DNA of 64,000 bases from Hyphomicrobiales bacterium (GCA_900472485.1 UCII01000010.1:124001-188000); one strand, 5' to 3'. Shown: positions 52,394-61,617, numbered from the stretch's first letter. Translations and numbers: made by a program. Notes: a model not told the origin generated them from the sequence alone.

Positions 52394-52547
52394 CCCCTCA
52401 CCCTAGCCCTCTCCCCGCTCGCGGGGAGAGGGGACGACCTCTGTATCCTCGCTTGTTTCAGAGGTGAAAGGGACTGCGATGGTGCGCCCATCCCCTTCTC
52501 CCCGTCAAAACGGGGAGAAGGTGGCCGATAGGCCGGATGAGGGGCTC
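52394..52547. repeat. RIME-like palindromic element between xylB and xylA
   Basis: Two hairpins: one at about 52405-52432 with arms CCTCTCCCCG/CGGGGAGAGG, and one at about 52488-52545 with inner CTTCTCCCCGT/ACGGGGAGAAG and outer CCCCTCATCC-type arms. The style matches Rhizobium-specific intergenic mosaic elements (RIME). It lies inside the operon between two co-directed genes. No gene is seen. Confidence 0.7.
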
Positions 52548-52561
52548 TCACGCACATAGCT

Positions 52562-54019
52562 TCAATGCGCCGACAGCGGCTTGATCGCCGGATAAACCGC
52601 ACGGTACCGCTCGTAGGCATCCGCATAAGCATCCGTCAGCGACGCAACCGGATCGATCGTGCCGGCGGTCTGCGGCGGGGTGCAGACGGCGACCGGATCG
52701 GCGCCGGTCGCAGCGATCAGGCCGAGACGGGCGGCACCGAAAGCGGCGCCGAAATCACCATCCGCCGGCAGGTCGACGGGCACGCCGAGCGCAGTCGCGA
52801 TCGAAGCCAGCCAGTAGCGCGAACGCGAGCCGCCACCGATGGCGGTGACGCGCGCAATATCCGTGCCGGCGGAGCGCAGCGCTTCGAGATTGTCGCGAAT
52901 GGCGAAGGACACGCCTTCGAGCACGGCCTGCGTCAGCACGGCGCGGCCGCTTTCATGGCCGAGGCCGATGAAGGCACCGCGGATCGTCGCGTCATTGTGC
53001 GGCGTGCGCTCGCCCGAGAGATAGGGAAGGAAGGTGACGCTGGTCGGCGCCTTCAGCGTCTCCCCAAGCTCGGCGGTGAGTTCGGCGGCGGACTTGCCTG
53101 TCACATGCGAATGCCAGTTGAGCGCATCGGTTGCCGAGAGAATGACGCCCATTTGATGCCAGGTGTTGGGCAGCGCGTGGCAGAAGGCGTGAACGGCGCT
53201 TTCAGGCTTCGGCAGATAGGAGCCGTTGGCCGCGAAGAGCACGCCAGACGTTCCGAGCGAAACGAAAGCAGCCCCGTGGCTGACCGTGCCCATGCCGCAA
53301 GCCGAAGCTGCATTGTCCCCTGCCCCGCCGGCAACGACGACATCGCCGCCGATACCCCATTTCGAGGCCAGTTCGCCGCGTAGCTTGCCGGCAACTTCGG
53401 TGCCCTCGACCAGCGTCGGCATCTGCTTCTCGTCAAGATTGGTGGCCGCCAGCAGCTCGGAAGACCATTTGCGCTTGCCGGTATCGAGCCAGGACGTGCC
53501 GGCCGAGTCGGACATTTCCGACATGTGCTCGCCCGCCAGCCATAGGCGCAGATAATCCTTCGGCAGCAGCACCCAGCGCACTCTGGCGAAAATGTCAGGC
53601 TCGTGCTTGGCGACCCAAGCGAGCTTCGGCGCCGTGAAGCCGGGGAAGACGATATTGCCGGTCAATGCCCGAAAGCGTGGATCGGCATCGAGCGCGGCAG
53701 CCTCGTGATAGCTGCGCGTGTCGTTCCAGAGAATGCAGGGACGCAATACCCTGTCGTCGGCATCGAGCAGTGTTGCGCCATGCATCTGGCCGGAAAGGCC
53801 GATGCCACGCACGGCCGCGAGTTCCTTCGGATGCGCAGCCTTCAGCCCGGCAACAGCCTCTTCGGTCGCGCGGATCCAATGCGCGGGATCCTGCTCCGAC
53901 CAGCCTGGATGCGGGCGCGAGACGTCAAGCCCGCCATTGGCGGAGCCGATGATCTTCTGATTGCCGTCGATCAGCATCGCTTTGACGCCGGAGGTTCCGA
54001 GATCGAGACCCAAATACAT
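52562..54019 (-). CDS. xylB: Xylulokinase
   Basis: 485 residues of the FGGY kinase family. N-terminal phosphate loop YLGLDLGTSGVKAMLID, substrate region GWSEQDPAHW and SGQMHGATLLD, and the C-terminal ATP-binding block VTAIGGGSRSRYWLASIATALG with AAFGAARLG. It phosphorylates D-xylulose with ATP for the pentose phosphate pathway. It starts 37 bases after the lacI-type gene ends, so both are in one operon with xylA. Confidence 0.97.
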   Translation of the reverse strand: MYLGLDLGTSGVKAMLIDGNQKIIGSANGGLDVSRPHPGWSEQDPAHWIRATEEAVAGLKAAHPKELAAVRGIGLSGQMHGATLLDADDRVLRPCILWNDTRSYHEAAALDADPRFRALTGNIVFPGFTAPKLAWVAKHEPDIFARVRWVLLPKDYLRLWLAGEHMSEMSDSAGTSWLDTGKRKWSSELLAATNLDEKQMPTLVEGTEVAGKLRGELASKWGIGGDVVVAGGAGDNAASACGMGTVSHGAAFVSLGTSGVLFAANGSYLPKPESAVHAFCHALPNTWHQMGVILSATDALNWHSHVTGKSAAELTAELGETLKAPTSVTFLPYLSGERTPHNDATIRGAFIGLGHESGRAVLTQAVLEGVSFAIRDNLEALRSAGTDIARVTAIGGGSRSRYWLASIATALGVPVDLPADGDFGAAFGAARLGLIAATGADPVAVCTPPQTAGTIDPVASLTDAYADAYERYRAVYPAIKPLSAH

Positions 54020-54056
54020 CAGATGTTACTCCCTATGCTCTGCCGCGTTCGAATGT

Positions 54057-55082
54057 TCAGGGCAGATTATCCTTCAAGAAAATGTCGAGGCGTATGCGCT
54101 CCTGATCGGCGATGACGGCCTGGCCGTCGGCGGTCGCCTTCATCACGCGGATGGCGCTGCGGACTTCATGACCGGCATCCTGATTGAGGACAGCGTCGAT
54201 CGTGCCATCCAACAGCGCCGCCCGCGTATGCCGCGTCAGCTCGTGCACGACTACCGTCAGCTCACGCTCGGGCCGTACGGCCTTCAAGCCCGCGATCAGA
54301 CCACGGTTGCCGGCGCCGAGACTGTAGATGCCGATAATATTCCTATTTTCGGAGAGCGCCTTTGAAATGAGCGATTGGGTCCGCTCGGGATCGTCGCGCC
54401 CTTCCAGCACAGGCAGCACCCGCAGCCTGGGAAATTCCTCGGCTATCACCGCAGAAAAGCCCTGCAAGCGCTCGCGATGGTCGCGCACCAGCATCGAGCC
54501 GGCGAGCACGGTCAAATCGCCTTCGCGCCCCCCCAGGAAGCGCCCGAGCAGCCGCGCGGCGGTCCGTCCGGCGGCAATATTGTCGATACCGGCATAGTGA
54601 TGCCTGCGGGAATCGGTGAGATCCGAGACCAGCGTGACGACCGGAATACGCTCTGACACGAGACGGTCGACAGCAGCCCGCACTTCCGGGGCATCGGTTG
54701 CCACGAGAGCGACGCCAGCGATATCCTGCCCCTGCAAGGCGTCCAGCGCCGCGACCAGCGCCGGCACATCGAATGGTGGCACCTCGATAATTCGGATGTC
54801 CGTGCGCTCTATGCTGGCCCGCAAGGTTGCCTGATGCACTTCGAATCGCAGCCCGTGCATGAAGGAGTTGTCGCCGGTCGGCACGATGAAAACGAGAGGA
54901 TAGACCCGGCTCTTGGCCAGATTGGCAGCTGCGACATCGCGGATATAGCCGATTTGCCGGATAGCGGCTTCCACCTTCTCCCGCGTTACCAGCCGAACAC
55001 CCGGACGCTGGTTCAAAACGCGGTCCACCGTGGCGAGGCTGACGCCCGCAGCGGCGGCAATGTCATGCACGGTCGGTCTCAT
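54057..55082 (-). CDS. LacI-family regulator of the xylose operon
   Basis: 341 residues. Helix-turn-helix TVHDIAAAAGVSLATVDRVLNQRPGV, hinge and a type 1 periplasmic-binding effector domain more like the ribose/xylose-binding group (SDLTDSRRHHYAGIDNIAAGRTAARLLGRFLG). GGAGGAG precedes the ATG. It is the first gene of lacI-xylB-xylA, and the 26-base palindrome 30 bases upstream suggests autoregulation of the whole operon. D-xylose or xylulose is the likely inducer. Confidence 0.93.
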   Translation of the reverse strand: MRPTVHDIAAAAGVSLATVDRVLNQRPGVRLVTREKVEAAIRQIGYIRDVAAANLAKSRVYPLVFIVPTGDNSFMHGLRFEVHQATLRASIERTDIRIIEVPPFDVPALVAALDALQGQDIAGVALVATDAPEVRAAVDRLVSERIPVVTLVSDLTDSRRHHYAGIDNIAAGRTAARLLGRFLGGREGDLTVLAGSMLVRDHRERLQGFSAVIAEEFPRLRVLPVLEGRDDPERTQSLISKALSENRNIIGIYSLGAGNRGLIAGLKAVRPERELTVVVHELTRHTRAALLDGTIDAVLNQDAGHEVRSAIRVMKATADGQAVIADQERIRLDIFLKDNLP

Positions 55083-55111
55083 GGGCTCCTCCTGCGGAAA
55101 CCCTTACTGCG

Positions 55112-55137
55112 ATTTTTGATGTACGTAAATCAAAAAT
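55112..55137. promoter_or_regulatory. 26-base operator upstream of lacI-xylB-xylA
   Basis: Nine-base arms ATTTTTGAT and ATCAAAAAT, one mismatched pair (G/A) and a central TACGTA. Apart from that one pair the whole 26 bases are self-complementary. It ends 30 bases before the lacI-type start codon. Confidence 0.75.
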
Positions 55138-55171
55138 TTCGGGCCGGTGAATTTTTTCAAACCACACCAAA

Positions 55172-55203
55172 AACAAAAAAGGCCCCTCGCGAGGAGGGGC
55201 CAT
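55172..55203 (-). terminator. Terminator after the MFS efflux gene
   Basis: On the minus strand GGCCCCTCCTCGCGAGGGGCC forms a hairpin and is followed by TTTTTTG and further T-runs. It lies about 30 bases after the transporter stop codon. Confidence 0.9.
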
Positions 55204-55230
55204 GCCTTGGGAGCATTTATAGGAGCAGGA

Positions 55231-56835
55231 TTAGTGGCCTCCGCCACCCCCACCGCCTGCGGCATTCGGCTTGCTGATCATCAGAACGCCGAGGATCATC
55301 GCGAGGAACAGCACGGTCAGCATCAGGAAAATATCCCCGAAAGACATGACGACCGCCTGCCGCGTCGCCATGTTGACCATTTGCTTCAAGGCCGCCTGGT
55401 CGCCGTCCAGACCCGCTGCATTGAAGTTGGCGGCCATGTTGTTCAATTGGGTAACGGCGGCATGGCTGCCCCAATGAACATGGTCGCGCAGGTTGAAATA
55501 ATGCTGGTCCTGCCTGTTCGTCAAAAGCGTATTGATGATCGCGAGACCGACGGCGCCGCCGAGATTACGGGTGAGATTGAACAGACCGGACGCGCCGCGC
55601 ATGCGGGCGGGCGGCATGGTTCCGAGCGCGATATTGTTGATCGGCACCATGCAGAGCATCAGACCGAAACCGCGCAGGATCTGCGGGATGAGCAACTCCC
55701 AGAAATCCCAGTCCACCGTCAGGTGCATCATGATGTAGGTGCCGGCCGAGAAGCTGGTGAAGCCGATGATCATCAGGATGCGCAGGTCGACCTTGCTCGA
55801 CAGGAAGCCGGCCAGCGGCGCCGTGAAGAACATGGTGAGGCCGGAGACGAACATCGTCTCGCCGATCTGCAGCGAATCGTAGCCGCGAATGCGCGCGAGA
55901 TAGAGCGGATAAATATAGGTCAGGCCGTAGAGACCGATGCCCATAACGAAGGAGAATATCGACCCGAAGGAGAAGTTCTTGTTCGTGAAGGCCCTCAGAT
56001 CGACGACGGGGAATTCGACTGTGAAGGCGCGGTAGAAGAAAATCACGGCGCCGATAGCGGACGCGATGGCACCCGCAACGATGTAATTGTCGTTGAACCA
56101 GTCGTTCGTATTGCCTTCCTCAAGCACATATTCGAGCGCGCCGAGGAAAACACCCATCGAAATTAGGCCCCACCAGTCGAACTTCTTGAAAAGCGACAGC
56201 TCGGGCTTGTCGAAATCAATGAAATTCCAGGTGACGATGGCAACGACGATACCGGGTGGAATGTTGACCAGAAACAGCCAATGCCAGGAGAAGGCGTTGG
56301 ACAGATAGCCGCCGACAGTCGGGCCGATCGTCGGCGCAAGCGTGGCGATCAGGCCGATGATCGGCGAAACGACGTTGCGCTTGGACGGCGGGAAGATCGT
56401 GAAGGCCGCCGCAAAGACCGAGGGGATCATGCCGCCGCCGATGAAGCCCTGCAGGGCGCGGTAGATGATCATCTGATCGATGTTGGTGGCGGTCGCGGCA
56501 AGCGCGCTCGCAGCTGTAAAGCCGGCAGCTGAAATCGCAAACAGGTAGCGCGTCGAAATGATGCGCGCCAGCGTTCCAGACAGCGGGATCATGATGACTT
56601 CGGCGATCAGATAGGCCGTCTGAACCCAGCCGATTTCATCCGAGCCGGCGCTGAGGCCTGCCTGGATTTCGCTGAGCGACGCCGAGACGATCTGAATGTC
56701 GAGGATCGACATGAACATGCCGAGCACCATCGCCAGAAAGGCGATGAGCTTCCTCGTGTCGATATGATCAGCCGCAGGCGCGGCAGGGCCGGCCGCGCGT
56801 GGGGGCGACCCGGCAGTAGTGCTGGCGGACGACAT
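55231..56835 (-). CDS. MFS multidrug transporter, DHA2 family (EmrB-like)
   Basis: 534 residues with about 14 transmembrane helices. DHA2 hallmarks: LDIQIVSASLSEIQAGL in helix 1, WVQTAYLIAEVIMIPLSG, and the motif C-like stretch APTIGPTVGGYL. It ends in a Gly-rich, His-terminated tail (GGGGGGGH). With the HlyD-type adaptor gene ahead of it by 26 bases and an outer membrane channel it would pump toxic compounds out of the cell. Confidence 0.94.
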   Translation of the reverse strand: MSSASTTAGSPPRAAGPAAPAADHIDTRKLIAFLAMVLGMFMSILDIQIVSASLSEIQAGLSAGSDEIGWVQTAYLIAEVIMIPLSGTLARIISTRYLFAISAAGFTAASALAATATNIDQMIIYRALQGFIGGGMIPSVFAAAFTIFPPSKRNVVSPIIGLIATLAPTIGPTVGGYLSNAFSWHWLFLVNIPPGIVVAIVTWNFIDFDKPELSLFKKFDWWGLISMGVFLGALEYVLEEGNTNDWFNDNYIVAGAIASAIGAVIFFYRAFTVEFPVVDLRAFTNKNFSFGSIFSFVMGIGLYGLTYIYPLYLARIRGYDSLQIGETMFVSGLTMFFTAPLAGFLSSKVDLRILMIIGFTSFSAGTYIMMHLTVDWDFWELLIPQILRGFGLMLCMVPINNIALGTMPPARMRGASGLFNLTRNLGGAVGLAIINTLLTNRQDQHYFNLRDHVHWGSHAAVTQLNNMAANFNAAGLDGDQAALKQMVNMATRQAVVMSFGDIFLMLTVLFLAMILGVLMISKPNAAGGGGGGGH

Positions 56836-56861
56836 GGCGCGTCTCTCCCGAGCTCGATCGT

Positions 56862-58082
56862 TTACTTGTCCGGTGCCGTGCGGGTATCGACGTCGACGAC
56901 GACGCTTAAGCCTGCGCGCAGACGGCCGGTATTGAGCGCATCCTGCGGCAATGCGATGCGGACAGGCACGCGCTGGATGATCTTGGTGAAGTTACCCGTC
57001 GCGTTTTCCGGCGGCAGCAGCGAGAAGACCGAACCGGAAGCCGGCGAGATCGACTCGACGGTGCCGACGATCGGGTGATCGCTGAAAGCATCGACATGAA
57101 CATTGACCTTGGAGCCAGGAACCAGATGCTGGATCTGCGTTTCCTTGAAATTCGCGTCGATATAGAGCTGCTTGGTCGGTACGATCGCCATCAACTTCTG
57201 ACCGGGGGAGACCAGATCGCCTTCCTGGACCGAGCGATTGCCGACGATACCGTCATAAGGTGCCTTCAGCACGGTGAAGGAAAGATCGCGGGCAGCCTTA
57301 TCGCGCGCGGCTTCGAGACCCTTGATCGTGCTTTCCGCCTGACGGCGCTGGGCCTGCAGCAGGTTGATATTGGCCTGTGCGGATGCGATGGCGGCGTCGC
57401 CGCCGACCAGATTGGCCTTTGCCTGATCAAGCGCGATATTGGCGCTATCCAAAGCGGCCGTGGTGCCGACCGACTTCGACTGCAGTTCGGCAGCGCGCGT
57501 CTGGGTGATCTGGGCGCCGCGGACCGTGGCTTCCAGGGCAACCTTCTGTGCCTGCGACTGGGCAAGGGCTGCCTGGCCGGCAGCGATTTGTGCATCGATG
57601 GTATGGAGCGAAAGCTGTTCGGTATCGAGCGAGGCCTGAGCCTGGCCGAGCGCCAGCTTGTAGTCGCCGTCATCGAGCGTTGCGAGCACGTCGCCGGCCT
57701 TGACCTGCTGGTTTGCCACAACGTTTACCTTGGCGACATAGCCTGTCACCTTCGGCGAGATCGTGGCGATATCGCCGCCGATATAGGCGTCGTCGGTGGA
57801 GACCATGAAGCGGCCATTCGTCCACCAGTCGTAGCCGTACCAGCCACCGGCTGCGAGAGCGATGACGAGAATGATCGGGAGGGCCAGGCTGCGCCGCTTC
57901 TTCTCTGGCGGCGGTGGGGCCGCAGGGGCCGGAGCAGTGGGCGCAGCCTGGGCGGGGGCGGGGTTGCTGCGCGTTTCGGCCGCTGGAGCCTCGGCAGGCG
58001 CACCGGTTTCCCGGGCTTCCACTTCTGCATCAGCGGGCTCATTCACGATACGCGCTACATTGTTTCCATGACTTGACGACAT
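56862..58082 (-). CDS. HlyD-family membrane fusion protein (EmrA-like)
   Basis: 406 residues. Pro/Ala-rich cytoplasmic N terminus (residues 1-75), one transmembrane helix (LALPIILVIALAAGGWYGY), then a barrel-sandwich/coiled-coil adaptor with STDDAYIGGDIATISPKVTGYVAKVNV and VLKAPYDGIVGNRSVQEGDLVSPGQ. GGTAGGGAA fixes the ATG. First gene of the efflux operon. Two TetR-type operators lie upstream, before the divergent TetR gene. Confidence 0.94.
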   Translation of the reverse strand: MSSSHGNNVARIVNEPADAEVEARETGAPAEAPAAETRSNPAPAQAAPTAPAPAAPPPPEKKRRSLALPIILVIALAAGGWYGYDWWTNGRFMVSTDDAYIGGDIATISPKVTGYVAKVNVVANQQVKAGDVLATLDDGDYKLALGQAQASLDTEQLSLHTIDAQIAAGQAALAQSQAQKVALEATVRGAQITQTRAAELQSKSVGTTAALDSANIALDQAKANLVGGDAAIASAQANINLLQAQRRQAESTIKGLEAARDKAARDLSFTVLKAPYDGIVGNRSVQEGDLVSPGQKLMAIVPTKQLYIDANFKETQIQHLVPGSKVNVHVDAFSDHPIVGTVESISPASGSVFSLLPPENATGNFTKIIQRVPVRIALPQDALNTGRLRAGLSVVVDVDTRTAPDK

Positions 58083-58114
58083 TTCCCTACCACCGAAAAT
58101 CTGGCAAAATAATC

Positions 58115-58191
58115 GAACCGAACGGTTCGGTTCAATTGACATAGAGCCTTTCTCACGCCATATCAAGAGATATCGAACTGAGCGGTTCGAT
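58115..58191. promoter_or_regulatory. Twin TetR-type operators between the efflux operon and its repressor
   Basis: Site 1 (58115-58133) is a perfect palindrome GAACCGAACGGTTCGGTTC with nine-base arms. Site 2 (58172-58191) has arms ATCGAAC/GTTCGAT. Both share the GAAC/GTTC arms and are centred about 57 bases apart, between the emrA start (58082) and the TetR start (58252). Confidence 0.8.
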
Positions 58192-58251
58192 TTATTTCGC
58201 GAATCTGTTTAAGATTCAGAAAAAGTAGTCGAGTATCGCGTAAAGGAGACA

Positions 58252-58944
58252 ATGAAAGAGCCGATGAAACACGAATCGCAAAATGCCGCTGTGTTGAACG
58301 CACCCGCGCCGGGTTCCGGTGGACGCTGGGCAGCCGGCGAAGACCCTGCCAAGCGTCATCAGATTCTCGAAGGCGCCAAGCGTGTCTTTATGAAAATGGG
58401 CTTCGATGCGGCGAGCATGAACGATGTCACCCGCGAGGCGGGCGTTTCCAAGGGCACTCTCTACGTCTATTTCGCCAACAAGGAAGATCTGTTCGCCGCT
58501 ATGATGGAGAGCGAGCGCACCCATTTCGTCAACCTTGTGCGCAATGCCCTTTCAGACGAAGCGGATGTGACGACTTCGCTGTATGATTTCGGTATCGTCT
58601 TCGTCACGCACGTCACCTCGGATAAAACCATCAGCGCCATGCGCACGGTCATCGGCGTGCGCGAACGCATGCCCTCGCTCTGTCAACGCTTCTTCACCGG
58701 TCCGGAAAATCTGCGCACGGTGCTGCGCGGCTTCCTCGAGCGGCAGGCTGCAGCCGGCCATCTCAAGATCGACGACTTCGACATGGCTGCCCGCCACTTC
58801 CTGGAAATGGCCAGCGGCGGCTATTTCAAGCTGCGGCTCTTCGGCGACATGGACGCGCCGCCCTCGAAGGAAGAGATCGACTATGTTGTGCGCGGCGCCG
58901 TCCGCGTCTTCCTTGCTGGCTACGGTCCGGATCGCAAGGATTAG
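58252..58944 (+). CDS. TetR-family repressor of the efflux operon
   Basis: 230 residues. N-terminal helix-turn-helix RHQILEGAKRVFMKMGFDAASMNDVTREAGVSKGTLYVYFANKEDLFAAM at about 35-85 with an N-terminal tail of about 30 residues, then the ligand-binding helical domain. AAAGGAG precedes the ATG. Position and the twin operators indicate it represses the EmrAB-type pump and itself. Confidence 0.93.
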   Translation: MKEPMKHESQNAAVLNAPAPGSGGRWAAGEDPAKRHQILEGAKRVFMKMGFDAASMNDVTREAGVSKGTLYVYFANKEDLFAAMMESERTHFVNLVRNALSDEADVTTSLYDFGIVFVTHVTSDKTISAMRTVIGVRERMPSLCQRFFTGPENLRTVLRGFLERQAAAGHLKIDDFDMAARHFLEMASGGYFKLRLFGDMDAPPSKEEIDYVVRGAVRVFLAGYGPDRKD

Positions 58945-59060
58945 GATGAGCAGGTCTCTCCTGCTGTCCGCGAAGGTGTAGTAATTCAACTCCGCAATGG
59001 CGATCAAGCATCGCCAGCGTCGGGAGCCTATGACTGGTCCGGCAACCAGGGGAGTTGAAA

Positions 59061-59900
59061 ATGAACGCGATCGGCAGAGCGATATGGTTTATCGAAAGCC
59101 ATTTTAAATCCGACATCTCGCTCGACGAGATCGCCGAGACAGCCGGGCTGTCGCGCTTTCATCTTTCACGCGTCTTCGGCATGACGACGGGCCACTCGAT
59201 CAGCAGCTATATCCGGAGCCGCCGCCTCAGTGAAGCGGCTCTCACCCTGATCGACGGCTCCTCCTCCATTCTCCAGGTTGCCCTCGATGCCGGCTACGGC
59301 TCGCACGAGGCTTTCACCCGTGCCTTCCGCGAGCAATTCGGTATGACGCCGGAAAGCCTGCGCAAGCAAGGACACGTTCGCAACCTCGCTCTACAGGAAC
59401 CGATCAGAATGGACGACACCCGCCTTCCCAAGCTCGAGGCACCGCGCTTCGAGACCCATCCCGCAATGCTGCTTGCCGGCCTTGCGGAAACCTATGCATA
59501 TGAGGCGACACAGGCTATCCCCTCGCTCTGGCAGAAATTCAACCAGCATTTCGGCCATATTCCCGGCCAGATCGGCAATGTCGCCTATGGCGTCTGCACC
59601 CAGGCGGAAGAAGGTAGCGAAAGCTTCCGTTACATGTCGGCAGCCGAAGTTTCCGCCGCGGACGGCCTGCCCGAAGGTTTCGTGACGACGAAACTGCCGC
59701 AGCAGCGCTACGCGATCTTCACGCATCGCGGGCACATCTCCGGCATTTCCGCGACGGTGCATCAGATCTTCGGAGACTGGCTGCCGCAATCGGGTCAACA
59801 GCATGCTGGCACCCCCGACATGATGGAACGCTATGACGACCGCTTCGACCCACGCACCGGCATGGGCGCGACGGAAGTCTGGATCCCCCTCAAAGCCTAG
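59061..59900 (+). CDS. AraC-family regulator with GyrI-like effector domain
   Basis: 279 residues. Two helix-turn-helix motifs in the N-terminal 105 residues (IAETAGLSRFHLSRVFGMTTGHSISSYIRSRRLSEAALTL and AGYGSHEAFTRAFREQFGMTPESLRK), then a GyrI/SOUL-like small-molecule-binding domain (about residues 120-279). This layout matches Rob/BmrR-like multidrug sensors. GGGGAG fixes the ATG. It is downstream of and co-directed with the TetR gene after 115 bases. Confidence 0.93.
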   Translation: MNAIGRAIWFIESHFKSDISLDEIAETAGLSRFHLSRVFGMTTGHSISSYIRSRRLSEAALTLIDGSSSILQVALDAGYGSHEAFTRAFREQFGMTPESLRKQGHVRNLALQEPIRMDDTRLPKLEAPRFETHPAMLLAGLAETYAYEATQAIPSLWQKFNQHFGHIPGQIGNVAYGVCTQAEEGSESFRYMSAAEVSAADGLPEGFVTTKLPQQRYAIFTHRGHISGISATVHQIFGDWLPQSGQQHAGTPDMMERYDDRFDPRTGMGATEVWIPLKA

Positions 59901-60057
59901 AAACAAAGTCCGGGAATAAGACCCGGAAACAAGGCCGCCGCCATGAAAATGGCGGCGCTGCTTGTACGAACCATGACACTCCTTACATTACGGCCATTCT
60001 GGAGAGGCCGGGCTGGGGGTCAGCATCGGCGAATGCTGATCAAAGGGGGCATCGTCA
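59901..60057 (+). promoter_or_regulatory. Upstream region of the TerC gene with three hairpins
   Basis: Stems at 59909-59927 (TCCGGG/CCCGGA), 59936-59957 (nine-base stem with GAAA tetraloop) and 60020-60039 (TCAGCAT/ATGCTGA, six-base loop). The first two may be the AraC terminator, although no T-run follows. The third lies just before the ribosome site AAAGGGGG of the TerC gene. It does not resemble the yybP-ykoY manganese riboswitch consensus as I remember it. Confidence 0.4.
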
Positions 60058-60801
60058 ATGGATATTGTGGAGCTGATACAGGACCCGGGGGCGTGGGTGG
60101 CACTCGTCACGCTCGTCGTCATGGAAGTGGTCCTCGGCATCGACAACCTCATCTTCATCTCGATCCTGACCAACAAGCTGCCGCCGGAACATCGTGACAG
60201 AGCCCGCAAGATCGGTATCGGTCTCGCCCTTATCATGCGTCTTGCGCTGCTCGGAACCGTCGCCTGGATCGTCCAGCTCACCCAGCCGGTCTTCGAAATC
60301 TTCGGCCAGGGCTTCTCCTGGAAGGACATGATCCTCATAGGCGGCGGCCTCTTCCTCGTCTGGAAAGCAACGAAGGAGATCCATCACAATGTCGATCCGC
60401 AGGAGCAGGGCGAGGATTTCATTGCCAAATCGACGACCACGACCTTCGCCTCGGCGATCGGCCAGATCCTGCTGCTCGATCTGGTCTTTTCGATCGACAG
60501 CATCATCACCGCCGTCGGCATGACGCCGCACTTGGCGATCATGTTCGTCGCCGTCATCGCCGCCGTCACGGTCATGCTGGTCGCGGCAAACCCGCTCGCC
60601 AACTTCATCGAGAAGAACCCGAGCATCGTCATGCTGGCGCTCGCCTTCCTACTGATGATCGGCACGACGCTGATCGCCGAAGGCATGGGCGTGCATGTTC
60701 CCAAGGGCTACATCTACGCCGCTATGGCCTTCTCCGCTCTGGTCGAAGTGCTGAACATGATGGCACGCAACCGGCGGAAAAAGGCATCCGGCGGCCATTG
60801 A
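60058..60801 (+). CDS. TerC-family integral membrane protein
   Basis: 247 residues with about seven transmembrane helices. The family motif [15 protein letters not shown] is in the first helix and [15 protein letters not shown] later, each with an acidic residue implicated in metal binding. TerC/YkoY proteins load Mn2+ onto exported enzymes or resist metal and tellurite stress. AAAGGGGG precedes the ATG. A hairpin follows the stop codon. Confidence 0.93.
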   Translation: MDIVELIQDPGAWVALVTLVVMEVVLGIDNLIFISILTNKLPPEHRDRARKIGIGLALIMRLALLGTVAWIVQLTQPVFEIFGQGFSWKDMILIGGGLFLVWKATKEIHHNVDPQEQGEDFIAKSTTTTFASAIGQILLLDLVFSIDSIITAVGMTPHLAIMFVAVIAAVTVMLVAANPLANFIEKNPSIVMLALAFLLMIGTTLIAEGMGVHVPKGYIYAAMAFSALVEVLNMMARNRRKKASGGH

Positions 60802-60809
60802 TGGCGAAG

Positions 60810-60833
60810 GCCGCACCGATAACGAGGTGCGGC
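60810..60833. terminator. Terminator-like hairpin between TerC and the secreted protein gene
   Basis: Perfect eight-base stem GCCGCACC/GGTGCGGC, eight-base loop, between convergent genes. Weak T-content after it, so strength is uncertain. Confidence 0.6.
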
Positions 60834-60846
60834 TTCATCACATCGA

Positions 60847-61257
60847 TCAATCCTGGACGTGCACGTCGACCCATTCGCCGATATCGCCGCGGCCATAAAT
60901 GTCGACCTTGATCCAGACGTTGCCGCGAACGATATAGTTCCCGGCATCGTCGGCTATGTTGCCGTTTGCCAGCATGGCTTCCAGCTTCTGACGATTGGAG
61001 GGCAGTGAGAAAAAGCTGTCGCCCTGGTCGCCACGGTCACGGCGGCGATAGGCGTGATAGTTGGCGCGGTCCTGGCGGATGATCTGCCAGGGTGCCGTCA
61101 GGCGCTCGCCCTTGGAATTATAGAGATCGTCGTTGCCGATATAGGCGCGATAGGATTCGATCAGCTTAGCCGAGCCATCGCGCGTAATAGTCGATTGGGC
61201 AGCGGCGGCGTCGACCATCGAGACCGCCAATAGCAAGCTCAAAATTAGTTTCTTCAT
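60847..61257 (-). CDS. Small secreted protein of unknown function
   Basis: 136 residues with a clear signal peptide (MKKLILSLLLAVSMVDAAAAQ). The mature part is polar and basic, with ESYRAYIGNDDLYNSKGERLTAPWQIIRQDRANYH and WIKVDIYGRGDIGEWVDVHVQD. No cysteine, no recognised family. ATG 61257 was chosen because it begins the signal peptide; the frame runs on upstream without homology-like content. Lies between TerC and gltX. Confidence 0.82.
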   Translation of the reverse strand: MKKLILSLLLAVSMVDAAAAQSTITRDGSAKLIESYRAYIGNDDLYNSKGERLTAPWQIIRQDRANYHAYRRRDRGDQGDSFFSLPSNRQKLEAMLANGNIADDAGNYIVRGNVWIKVDIYGRGDIGEWVDVHVQD

Positions 61258-61617
61258 GGGATCCCCGGAATGAACGATTGAAAACCTATTTCGCCACTGC
61301 CGCGAAAATTGCAAATCAAATTGGGCAAGCGTAAGGCTTTTCTCCTGAAACACTTACGAAGTGTAAAGGCGCTTCGTGAAATTGGAAGGCAGGCCCTTTT
61401 CGATGCATCACGGCGTCCTCGGTGCCTCTGCCTGCCCTCGCGGCGCAGTTTCCCTTGACGTCACCCCTTGAATATGGCCTAAGGCCAGCCATACGGAAAA
61501 CGCTGATAGAAGCGGCAAGACGCCCTTTTCCGGCCGGTTTCCTGATCCAGATAGACATTTTCGGCTGGACGGCGCTTGTCCCAAGCGCGGCCCGGCCTTT
61601 TATGACGGGCAAACAAG
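61258..61617. other. Intergenic region upstream of gltX
   Basis: A 360-base gap without a supported gene. A possible -35 TTGACG at about 61456 with a poor -10 downstream may serve gltX. Reading frames here are open on the plus strand but look like chance frames in high-GC DNA. Nothing else is seen. Confidence 0.4.

Noticed and set aside
59901..60057. yybP-ykoY manganese riboswitch ahead of TerC
   Set aside because: The conserved loop sequences of that class, as I remember them, are not visible.
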